Made by a program: the position numbers and the translations under genes. The notes under the pieces are model-generated. The model was not told the DNA's origin. It saw only the letters and a list, made by a program, of their open reading frames with translations, and searched no databases. This document shows positions 10,633 through 27,369 of a stretch of 64,000 nt of DNA, piece by piece. Origin of the DNA: Prunus persica (lineage: Eukaryota > Streptophyta > Magnoliopsida > Rosales > Rosaceae); assembly GCF_000346465.2 (NCBI RefSeq), contig NC_034009.1, forward strand, positions 41,299,158 to 41,363,157, given 5' to 3'. The first letter of the stretch is position 1; every line of letters starts with the position of its first letter.

Positions 10633-12524
10633 TTATATTGTATAATTTTAGTGTGTTTTTTTCTTAAATGCTATTGAGAAGAGGTTTTATAAAACTGCTA
10701 TATAAAAGGTTCACCACAATGCTATAAAACAATAGTAGATTATGGCTCTCAGATGTTTTCATCTTCTTATTCATCCAAGCAGATCGATAACATATGGTCA
10801 CTACTGACTTTTTCTTGTAGTTCTCAACATCCATCTTTCAAGCCATCAACCAAGTTGTTGCATTGCTCCTCACTGTTAGAAAAGCCTCGTTTCCCTCCTC
10901 CTCCTCCATTGATTGAAGGAGAGACAACAAAAGCAACTTATGAAACAAGCCCCTCATTTCCTTGTTAAACATAAATCGACCCATTATTGATGAGGACTGG
11001 GAATCTAAGAGCACACTAGTAATTAACCTGAGTGGGGAATATGGATGATGGATCTCTCTCTCTCTCTCTCTCTCTTGAAAAAATCAACTTCATTATCCTT
11101 GGTGAATTTGTTCTGAATTAGTCGTGTCCAGCTAAAAGCAATACTGTACGTAGTATATTATTCTCTGCATTTGTGCATGCCAACAACAAACAAATATTAT
11201 TCTCTATTATAGCATATAGGCCGTCATTTTCAATCCTTATAAGAGAAAACTTGCTTCGCCATAAGAGTACGTAGCTTGGCAAGCAAGGTAAGGGTACTTC
11301 AGAAGATTCCTTCTCATCATCTATATAAGACACATGTGACATTGCATGTCTCATCAATCATGTTAAGATAAAGCTAGCTGGCAAGGCAAATTACCAACCT
11401 TTATGCTCGAGTATATTATTCCAAGCAGATATAAATGTTAATATATGTGAAGAATATTATGATCAATATAGAATATGTATCATGATCAGAGGGTATCGAC
11501 CGTTAAAAAAAAGAAAAAAAAGAAAGAAAAAAAAAGGGGTCTTTAGATCGAAGCCCAAAAATGTGCCTTTCATTAGGTTTAACCCATGTCTTTTCAGTTT
11601 TTGATCTAGATCCACTAATTATTATATCTCATTTTCATTACCTATTTTGAATTATGAATTAGGTTTGAACAATCATAAATATAGAGTACTGCTGTTTGCA
11701 CCTTTGTCATATTTCTTCATCTACCGTGTAAATTTGAAAAACACAAAACCTATCTTTCCACTCACTATTATTCCTAAATTACCATTTAATTATTAATTCA
11801 AGCAAACTCTCTATCCTCTTTCTCTTCCTTTCCTTTCCTTCTCTCTTCTCTCTCTCTGTCTCTCTCTGTCTGCACCAGTTTTCTTCTTCCTCTTTATTTC
11901 CTTATCTCTTCTCTCTATGTTTCTTCTTCTTTCTCTGCGCCATGTTTGGCTATAACCACACTACTGGCAAAAAATTTGGATTTAACCCATATATGTCCCT
12001 CACTGCTGAACTTTTCTGGTTCTGCCACTGACCCCCGCCATGAATTTGATATTCCCACCCTAACCCCGCGCCTCCTCCGATGGGTGTGCTGAGAAATTAC
12101 AAGGAGGGTGTTTGGGGTATGATGGCAGGGATGATGGAGAAGGAAGGAAGGGATGGTGGGTTTGGATTTCGAACAAAAAATAAAAAATAAATACGGATTT
12201 AGGTGTGGGTGAGAGAGACGGAGAGAGTTGTAAATTTGTCCTTAGAAGTCATTTTGTGAAGGAATAAATTTGTCTTTAAAATTTTAAAAATAAGATGAAT
12301 GAGGAAATAGAACAAGTGGGTGCAATAGTAGCACTCCAAATATATTCGCAAGTATAATATATGAAAATAATAGAAGTCATATTACGCATATGCAGTAATA
12401 TAAAATACCTAGAATATATGTTTGGAAGACAAAATAATAAACCTAGAACTAGACCATAGGTTGAAAAACATAGGATCTACCTTGAATAGGATTAAAAAAT
12501 TACACCAACAACATATCTATGTCA

Positions 12525-12990
12525 TGGGAACACTTGTAAGTTGTGTATATTTCATCACCTCCAAGACCTATACACTGAGAACAACAAATATAATGCACCA
12601 CATAATATTGTAGGGTGAGAAAACTCATAAATCTGATCTACCTACAACATAGGATTAAAAAATTACACGAACAACATACTTACACTGTTGGAACACTCGT
12701 GTATATTTCATCACCTTCACAATAGGTATCAAAACCCTCCATGAGAACACTCGTGTACTTGCAACAGACCTACACCTTGGGAACACTCGTGTACATACAC
12801 TTACCTATATTTACAACATCTACCTACACCATGAGAACACTCATATGCATACAACTTACATATATTTATAACATATACCTACACCATAAGAACACTCGTA
12901 CATACGACACACCTATACTTACAAATTACAATGCACTTATCCTTACAACATATATACCTACATCATGGGAATACTCGTGTATATTTGAAC
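12525..12990 (+). repeat. Degenerate minisatellite, unit about 55-60 bp
   Basis: Repeated blocks of the type CCTACACCATGAGAACACTC followed by GTGTACATACAACTTACC and TATATTTACAACAT occur at least six times with decay. The open frame across it is a product of the repeat, not a gene. Confidence 0.6.
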
Positions 12991-13634
12991 ACATGGACAT
13001 GGTTCATGTGAAGCAAAAAGATATAGAGGGAAAAAAAAGAGACCGAATACGCAAAATGAAAAGTTACCAAAGTGACAAACTAATATTAAATTATTAAAAA
13101 GGTGAAATCTAATAATTATTTACCTAAAATAAATATTCAATGAAATAATAATTCAGGAATTGACAATATAAAAGTTATTGAGGGTAAAAAAGGCATTAAA
13201 AGTTTCAAAAACGGAAACCATAAATCTTGGTTGACTCGTCTCAATATAGTAAATTTGCTGTCGTGGAAAAATACTCAATGAGCTTACATCAAAAAATGAA
13301 ATCACAAGGATTATTCCTAATAAACATACTTTTGGGTTTGTATCTAATTTTCCTAATAAACCTTAATACTTTGGGTTTGTATCAAGTGAAACACAAAAGT
13401 TTGAATCTTTCTGGTAAAAAAGAAAGTACTAGTCCTGATTATTCAGAATTAAATAGAATCATATATACGGGTCATTGTAATCTCATATTTCCTGCCATTC
13501 TCCATGATAATTTTGATTTTTTTTTTAATTGACAAAGAGGCAAAGAAATAGATTCATCATTCCATTGTAACTATCTCTAGGTAGTTGTTGACTCCGTGTG
13601 GATCCTAGTTTTCTTGAGATAGTCATTTTTTGCC

Positions 13635-13895
13635 TTAATGAACCCACTCAACACAATTAGTGAAATCTGAAAAATCCAAGAAATGAAGAATTTCTTCTTG
13701 GATCAGTCTTTGCATTCTTTTCTTAGACACATGCCCTAATCTTTTGTGCCATAGTTTTGCAGACTTCTCATTATCTAGTGGTCGTTTTTGGCCTATGGGT
13801 TCAATGTTAAAAGCCACATTGTTACTTGCAAGGTTTAAGCAAAACAAACCATCAACCAAAGAGCCATTGTCCACTGAACTTTTATTGAATATCAA
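13635..13895 (-). pseudogene. Ty1-copia polyprotein fragment (GAG-pre-integrase)
   Basis: The minus-strand translation contains LWHKRLGHVSKKRMQRL, the GAG-pre-integrase signature at the start of the integrase part of copia polyproteins (the LWHxRLGH motif). The fragment covers only some 85 residues. Similar sequence seems to continue upstream to about 14200 with stops. No LTRs can be assigned. It is a decayed retrotransposon piece inside the copy-4 insertion. Confidence 0.75.
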
Positions 13896-14241
13896 ATCAA
13901 ATCCTATTTCAGAGAAAGCAAAATTGAAAAGTTCCCTAGTTCATCTAGAAACTGAAATCAAACTCCTTCTCATAGAAGGTACATAAGCAACATCTTTCAA
14001 AATTAAATTAAAGTCTGAAACTAATTGAAGCCAACTGAGCCTATTGCTTGAACTGGTAATCTCTTTCCATTCTCCACCAAGGTCTTGGTCTCTACTTGTT
14101 CTTCTGGCTTACGAAGTCCTGCATTTAATTGACTTTATCATTTGGATACCAAGTCTATGCAGTCCTATGCGTTGATGACATTTGACACAAAGTTTGATAT
14201 AGATATCTTTATCAAGTGAGCTTTCCAAACTATGAACATAA

Positions 14242-15451
14242 GAGCACCTCCACCCCAAAGGGTAAGGGCAAGGCAAGGTTTGTCACTATTCAAGTGAATG
14301 GTGGCAGCCTTGCCTTTTTTGGTTCCACCCCAAAAGGCAAGGGCAATTACTATTCACTTTAATTTATTTTCTATTTTTTTATACTTAAACCATTAATTTT
14401 GATAAGATTTTCGGTTGCCACATGTCACTATTTATTATAAAATTCTCACCTAAAATTTTAGATAACATTTTCAGATAAATTTTCGAATTAAATTTTCAGA
14501 TAATATTTTTAGTTGCCACATGTCCATATTTATTATAAAATTCACATCACACTCATCATACAATTGAAATACCTACTCACTCATCATACAATTGAAATAC
14601 TCATAGTCCGACAAAATCGAGTACAATGACGACTCAATCATTGGCGGAGGTGGTTCCACTGGATCACGATGTGGGGGAGTATTTTCCTTCGGAGGACGTA
14701 ATAGTGCCATTATTTCATACACGGAACGCATCACTGGAATCGGCTACGAGCATTGTTCACTTGAGGAGCCATGTGTAATGGTTTCCTCTTTTTTGTTTTG
14801 CCTTGAATAATCTATTTAAAAGTTGAAATTGGAAATGCAAGAAATATTTTTTTAAAAAAATACATTAAATTGAATAAAACGGCAATTAATTTTTTTCTAC
14901 CTCGTCGCCAAGATTTTGACATATTCGAACTTTTTTCTACGACCCTTGAAGCCATTTGTTTTTTATACAAAATAGAAAGTAGTTGAACAATGTGAGTGGA
15001 AAGTAAAAAATATTTGAAGGAGAAGAGTTTGTATGAAGATTTGGTGTGGAACGTGAATAAAATTGTTAGGTATTTATAGGGAAAAAAATCCAGAATTTTT
15101 TGGTACTTTAAAAAAAAATTAGAAGCTATCAGATTTTTGGGAAAAATTCAATCAGAGCATCCCAAAAGCGCCACATGCTTCTTCCCGTTGGTGGTTGTCA
15201 TAAAATAAAATAAAAAAATTAACCATTGGCGCGTGAAATTCACACGCCAACGGTAATAAAAAATTAAATTAAATTAATTTGCACTGCAGACATCAGCGCC
15301 TTTGGGCAACAGCCCAATCCAGATTTGCCCATAAGCTTGCCCGGGCTGATGGATCCCACGCCTTGCCCGAACTAGATTGCGCGCACTTGAGCTGGATTTC
15401 GGGCTTGGGATAGCCTTTTGCCCGGGCCAAGCTTGAGCGCTGGAGGTGGTG
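14242..15451. mobile_element. Harbinger-like non-autonomous element, 1.2 kb
   Basis: The left end is GAGCACCTCCACCCC. The right end read inward is CACCACCTCCAGCGC. A TAA duplication flanks it (14239-14241 and 15452-15454). Both termini have GGGCAAGG / TTGCCC-type subterminal repeats. No intact transposase is seen. Confidence 0.55.
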
Positions 15452-15532
15452 TAAGGAATCGATTCTAAGGCAATAAGAAAGTGTTTTACATAGATGTTGC
15501 ACTCAAGTGGGAGAATATATATCCTGCATCTA

Positions 15533-15553
15533 TGCATGCCAACGACTATAAAA
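15533..15553 (+). promoter_or_regulatory. RY element plus TATA box, copy 4
   Basis: TGCATG at 15533-15538 and TATAAAA at 15547-15553 keep the 14-nt offset even though upstream DNA has been replaced by the insertion. Confidence 0.6.
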
Positions 15554-15626
15554 GGAGACCATGAGGCAATGAGTTCATCATCAAAGCAAACACACAAATC
15601 CCAACTTAAAATCAATCAGTGAGGCA

Positions 15627-15914
15627 ATGGGTCAAGATCAAACCAAGCCAGCAAATGCTGGAAGCAATGATATTAAATTTAAAGGGGTGGATGTGACCGA
15701 CAACACCGGCGACGTGACGGGATTTACCCACTTCGCCAACAGAACTGACGGGGCCGACAAGGGCAACAATAAAATCGAAGTTGATGATTTTAAAGCGAAG
15801 GGGAACAAGTCACACTTGAACGTACTTACTGACTTCGGCCATCGCGGTCAGGCGGGCGAGTCAGGCAAACAAGAAAACAAAGAGAACAAGCAACTTCAGC
15901 AGGCAAGCAATTGA
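15627..15914 (+). CDS. Small Gly/Asn-rich hydrophilic protein, copy 4 (95 aa), divergent
   Basis: This most diverged member has 95 codons. The N-terminus is MGQDQTKPANAGSNDIK instead of MAGTGTNDIK, and the C-terminus is extended by a Lys/Glu/Asn/Gln-rich tail (ENKENKQLQQASN). The core NDIKxKGxD, THFANR, NNKIEV and VLTDF...RG blocks remain. The second motif reads LTDFGHRG, so the FAQR of the other copies is lost. The frame is open. Its distal upstream region lies 4 kb away, beyond the insertion at 11503-15512, so its expression may differ from that of the other copies. Function unknown. Confidence 0.7.
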   Translation: MGQDQTKPANAGSNDIKFKGVDVTDNTGDVTGFTHFANRTDGADKGNNKIEVDDFKAKGNKSHLNVLTDFGHRGQAGESGKQENKENKQLQQASN

Positions 15915-16828
15915 AGAAGGCCATACCATAATAAGTTCTCTGCTTGATAGATATGCACTAAAATAAGAGCTGATGCAATATCTGAGGCTGCTTCCTTGGT
16001 TAGGCCTTGTTTTCATGTGTAATATTAATATTATTATTCTAATCTAAAATAATGGTTGCTTATTATTAAATATCAAAATTCTTTACGTATAACTTTTAGA
16101 TTATTTATACTTATGTACCAACAAGAGAAAATGATTAAGTATATCAAAATCCTTTCTCCAATTCGTGAAGTTAGAAAATGATACTTCAAAATTCACAACT
16201 ATAGTTGCACACGAGTATAAAACTGAACCAAATATGAAGCAATGCTTGGGCCAGTGTGACCAAAGCTCTCAAACGATGCATTTGAGAAGAAGGTACTAAA
16301 TTAAAGGATGTACGCATATTTCCAGCCTTTGAAGTCGCATATCTCTATATGGTTCCACTGAGCGATTGGGTTTGAGCGGTCGGTGGTGGTTCAATTTGGT
16401 TTTGAGCAGTCGGTGGTGGTTCAATTGGGTTCAATTGGGTTCAATTGGGTGGTGATTGTGGTTCGAGTGACCAATAATATGGCAACTTAAATCAGAAACA
16501 TACAGAAAATATGGCAACTTTCTCAAAAATTGGTACAATACTGTAAACCAATAAATAACTCAAAAAACCAATACAAAAAGCTAACCATTTGCCTCGAGTA
16601 GCTAATAAAATTTAACTATTATCATCTTCTTATTGCTTGGTGTAGCTAATATAAGTAAACTTCCGACGTGCTTAATTTCTCTATATCCGACCTTTTCCTA
16701 ACACTAACCCTTGGTTTGCATCATCTCTAGCAAGGCCACAAATTAAGGGACAAAATATAAATCCAGCTGGGCCCCTCAACTTATCAAGATTTTGCACAGC
16801 AAATAACAAGCCCAGGTTTTCTGAAGAA
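15915..16828. other. Intergenic: 3' flank of copy 4 and of LACS9
   Basis: To about 16330 this is the shared array 3' flank. 16370-16450 has a short direct repeat (GGTTCAATTGG, several copies). From about 16480 it is AT-rich and probably includes the LACS9 3' UTR. No gene seen. Confidence 0.5.
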
Positions 16829-22506
<5,678 letters not shown>

Positions 22507-24160
22507 CTTTCAAAGGCTGTATATTCCCAGAAGAATGTACTAAATTCAATCCTGAAAATCGAACAATATCCAATCAGTTGCAAATTTCAGAATCTGAATT
22601 TATGTCTCTCACTCATACAAAATAATAATTAATTAAGTACTGTCTATAAATATATATCGTGGTAGCTAGCACTTCTTCCCCCTTAAGAATAAGTGTGGAG
22701 GATAATTTTTTACTGTTTTAGACATTTGTCACCAAATTACAATAGAAACTAGAAATCAGAAAGAAATGGTAATACAAAAGAATTCTTCAATATCAGAAAA
22801 CAGAGCAAACTTCTTGTCCAAATGCCTAAGGAGGGGCCTAGGAGCTAGCTAGCATAAGGGTTTTGCAGCTACCCAATCAACCAGCTGACGCATGTTAGTT
22901 TATTGTTGATTAATTCAATTACTTGAGCCACTAAAATTGAGCTCCGAGTTATTTTTCATTCTTCACTTTCATAAATCTCTCTTTTATCTATGTTCAAGCA
23001 ATCATGAAAACAGAGCAGTGCAACAAAAATGGCTTTCAAAAAAATTTTTAAAAATACGCACATTGTAATTCAAAATCAAACGAATTTCAGAAAATAGATT
23101 GATGCTGATTGTGTGTTTGGGTACCTTGTTGTTGAAGCCAAAGCGCCGAAAACGAAAACGAATTCAACTTGAGCTCATCAGCATTGCGAGAATGCGAGCA
23201 ATGAAGCAGAAGCAAAAGGCTCGCAAAATGTCATGGGGAGTGATGAGATTGAAACGAAGCGTTTAATAGCACAGAGAAAGAGAGAGAAGGACGGTGAGCT
23301 AAAAGCCGAGCGGAGAGATCGAGAAGAAGGAACTTGGAGTCTCAGACTGACAGAAAGACTGAGAGTCTGAAGTGGTTTGAGTTTTGGAGTTTATTTATTT
23401 ATTTATTTTAATAATAAAATTAAAGGCGCCGAATCGGGCTCATATGGGCCGTACGATGTGGGTATTGAACAACGGTGGATATGGTGCTTGCGGCCCAAAT
23501 GGGTTTAGACTCTTTTTGTCTTCAATTTTACTATCAAATAAAACAAAGAAGTTGTTACATTTCATTTGATTTGAGTGATTGATTTTTGTGGCTTATATTT
23601 ACATAGTTGGTCTAACCGCGTGGCACGACATGAAAGATGAGGATAAGGACCAGGATGGTGATACTAGGCCACAAATTAGTAGGTGAACCAATCTTGTCAC
23701 TTATTAATTTAGAAAAGGATGATAAGGTTTCGTAGCCGTTCATTCATGTGCATGTAAATGATTTCTAATTCATGCGTACATAAGTGATTTCTAATTAATT
23801 ACCGACCGTTGATGCATGTAGCATACATTAATGTACATAATGCATCAATGATCAACATTTATTGTCTCGCACTGTGTAACACTTTCAGAAAAACACAACA
23901 CTCCAACTTACATATCTAAATTTTGTAGTACTTCCAATGTACCAAAATAGTCATTGTCGGCAAATGGATGGGGACTTTACTAAGCATGTGAATTTAACAA
24001 ACTACCCTTTTAGTCATCATTTGTTAAGGTTGTGATGCCGTCTAAACATTCTGAAGATGGAGAAAGTTTAAAGAAATTTTATATAAAAGAAACAAAAACC
24101 ATAGCAATGATACAAAAAGGTGTTGAGACTATTTATACAGTTCCAACATGTTCCAATTGT
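22507..24160. other. LACS9 5' region and LACS9-SGTA intergenic spacer
   Basis: 22507-22551 and about 23125-23370 probably form the LACS9 5' UTR, split by an intron (donor AAG|GTACCC at 23124, acceptor TTTTCAG|GATTG at 22552). The purine-rich part near 23270-23370 would be the first exon and its promoter. 23400-24130 shows no coding sequence and must hold the SGTA terminator region. Confidence 0.5.
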
Positions 24161-27100
24161 TTAGTTTGGCCTTGGTCTTTCATTTGTAGTATCTTGTGAA
24201 TTTCCCTGAGATGCTGTTGTTCCGGAAAACATTTCCATCACTGATCTCAAAGCTCCGCTTAGTTCCTCGGGCATTTGTTCACCGAAATTGAAATTGATGT
24301 TACCCCCAATCCTTATTCCCGGTTCATCAAATCCCTCGGTACTGCTATCATCTCCTTGGTTATCTGGAGAATGTTGTCCTTGGTACGCATTTGCAGCCAT
24401 GTTCATAAACATATTAGCAAATTCAGCAGGAAGAGCACCTGTATTAAATGGCATAGAACCAAACGGAGGAGGTGCAGCATGGCTTCTCGACCCTCCTGTA
24501 GACTGGTTGGGGTGTTCTGAAGCACTGCTACTACTAAACGAACTTGTGTTCTGTATAAGATGAGGGAAAAAGAAAAGGATTACATAAAAATGACAAATTA
24601 TGCTTGTCAATAAATCATATCCTTCTCCCTCAAGAAAAGTATCATGCTACTTAAGGTCGCCTTCTATTTCTTAAAAGCTAAAACAGTAGAGATGAAGGGG
24701 AAAAGTAGAGAAAGAAATTAGTCAAACGGTGAAAAGCATGCTAACTGGTGTCACACCCAGCAGAGCATTGTGGACCTGTCTTCTAGTAGACGGGCACTTT
24801 TTCCTTAATATCAATGTATTACCTGACCAGATTCTGCTCGTTGTTGTTCCTCTCTCAATTTCTGAACAGCCACCTATTGGGTTCAAATAACAAAGTGATC
24901 AAAGAAGTTGTCATAAGAAATAAAGAAAAGAAGAAGGCACACAAGAACCAACCCGTATATTTTCTTTCACAGCTTCATTGCCCGGATCCAATTGCAATGC
25001 TGAAAGATTAAAACCCCCAATTATGAAATGTTAAATACTACCTTTCTATAAATCTGCTTCCCCATTTTTTGTATCCTATATTAGCTTGGCATTGGCATAG
25101 GTACTTTAAAAAGATTCTCTTACTAACCTTTCTTGAATCCTTTCTCAATAGCATCACTGTAGTTCCCTTGTGCATAATAAGCTAATCCCAGACGACTGTA
25201 TGCCTTGCTATAATTGGGGTCAATTTCAATGGATTTAAGGCAATCTCTGATTGCTTCAGTATATTTGTGCATCTGAGTGTAAGCCGCTGCCCTGAATGTA
25301 CCTCATATATATCAATTAAAATTTCCAGTTTCAAGAAACAGTAAGGGTGGCAATTTGCTGCAACTAGACAAAGTGAATCAAAATTTTACCAGAGTGCTTA
25401 CTAAAATAATACTAACTTGACATCAAACATTTGAAGAATAGTTTATCCATATTGTCTTTGAGAAAACAATAATTGTTTTCCTTCTTTGACAATCCTCATT
25501 ACTTTTTATCTTCTTTTGGACAATTGAAATATGTGAAGGATATACGTACATTATTTTCTCACTGTCCACTATGAAAACTAACATGTTAAACTACCATTTC
25601 CTAGAATCAAGTAATCTGAAAATGTTGAGAATTTTCTGATGTAGCAATTTGTTGTTTTAACATAAAGATTAATTCACAACAGATATCTTTATGTGTCATT
25701 CCTTCTGGGAAAACTGAGAAAAGGTAGAAGACTAAAACTGTAATTGAATAATTCCTAGTACCAAAAATGTAAGCACAAGTTGGTAGTGCACCTGTTACAG
25801 TAGTAAACAGCATTACTTTCACAAAGTGCAACAGCACAGTCATACAACTCAATTGCCTTGGGGTACAGCGTTGATTGCATGGCCTTATTACCTAACAAAA
25901 TGAAAATCACATAACAGAATTAGCCTCTGCACAGAATGTTGATACTCCGTGTAGAGTGACATATTTAATGAAGCATAAGGTAAGATGCAGATATTCACCA
26001 ATGCCCTTGATGCATTTTTTCATTTCCAAGGATATAGAAAAAAGATATTGTCATTTATAACAGGACAGTGAGTGAGAGAACTCATGGAGAGATAGAAATG
26101 AATTGGCTTTCTGATAAGAAACAAGAATTTCGTGGAAAAGAAAAAAGAAATACAAAACAAGATGGACACGGAGTCCATCAGGAGCAAACACCTAGAAAAC
26201 CAAAATGAATGGGCTTTAAACCACATTTCCTCAATTTGACAATGTAAAGTAGTTCAAAAGTGACATACTAACAACCCAACCAAAGCCATATGAGCCTTAA
26301 ACACCTTGTGATTTCAAGGTCTCTGCCAGAATTTTAGGACTGAATTCCTCGCATCCAGATCTTTCCATCTCCTGAAGCAGCAAATGATTTTCTTCTTATT
26401 AATAAGATTTTTAAAGGTGAAACAGCAGCAAGAACATTCCATTTAAGCACAATCTTGGGGTTAAACTCCTGGGGAGTACAATATTAATCACAATGAAGAT
26501 CAAGCAACAAAAGTTCCAAAATGGAAGCAATAATTCAAACGTAAATATAACAAGGGTCATGAACTAAAACCAGAAAGGAAAATGGATAATGTCTAACACA
26601 ATGGTTTGTGTAGCTGGAAGTTTAAAACCATTTGGATTGATTTTAAACTTCGAGAGAATCAGTTCTCCAATCCCTTCACATCACTCCCAATCCTCAACTC
26701 TTAGTTTTCCCCAAGAATCGCAAATCCTGGATGCTATACATCAAGAGCGTGCACCACACACATTGTCTCATGTATAAATGGTGGTTACGTTATCAAATCT
26801 CACAACAAACTACAGAATCATTGGGAATTACAATACCCTGATCTGATGTATGGGGCCACACCGATGCATTTATCTTTACAATTAAGTGTAAAGTTGGTTT
26901 CCCTTACCCAGTTTCATAATTCACTTCTGATATACAGTTTAATCGCTATTATAATGGGACCTTAGGCCTTCTATTAAAATCCTCTCAATCACAAAAGAGA
27001 ACATTAACTCTAATCTGATATGTTTCAAATATCTGAATTCAGCAATTTAGCATGTACCTAAGCTGCAAAGCATGACACTCTTTAAAGATGCTAGATGAGG

Positions 27101-27318
27101 CTAGAGGATAATTCATCAGCAAACAAAATTTAAGCAACATTAATAAAATTATGAGGATGAGGAGGATAAATTTCTAGGATTTATTTTGATGGACATCTTA
27201 TTCATCCTTCATGTAGATTTTCTTTCTTTTTAATAGAAGTAGTTTTCTATGGTGGAAAAAAATCATGCAACTATAAAGATACAATTTTTATGGAATTCAC
27301 ATGTAACCCAAAGAAAAA

Positions 27319-27369
<51 letters not shown>

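Larger units (their letters stand above)
8849..11396 (+). repeat. Tandem unit 3 of four
   Basis: Homology to units 1 and 2 covers the promoter, gene and about 350 bp of 3' flank (to about 9690), and resumes at about 10925 with the region upstream of gene 4. The middle is replaced by a long-inverted-repeat element that contains a scaffold gap. Confidence 0.75.
11503..15512. mobile_element. Composite insertion splitting the copy-4 promoter
   Basis: In copies 1-3 the block GGTATCGATC is followed within about 25 bp by the GGATATCCTCTGCAT-type block that precedes the RY element. In copy 4 these two blocks are separated by about 4 kb. The interval contains an A-rich junction (11503-11535), a degenerate minisatellite, a copia polyprotein fragment and a Harbinger-like element. 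It is probably several nested or successive insertions. Exact borders are not certain to within about 10 bp. Confidence 0.65.
11397..16330 (+). repeat. Tandem unit 4 of four, interrupted
   Basis: The unit starts with the conserved border at 11397 and matches the other copies to about 11502 (GGGTATCGACC). Homology resumes near 15515 with the RY/TATA block, the gene and about 370 bp of 3' flank. The 4-kb interval between holds unrelated mobile DNA. Confidence 0.75.

Noticed and set aside
12741..13097. 118-codon ORF
   Set aside because: It reads through the degenerate minisatellite, and its Tyr/Thr-rich repeats simply mirror the repeat unit.
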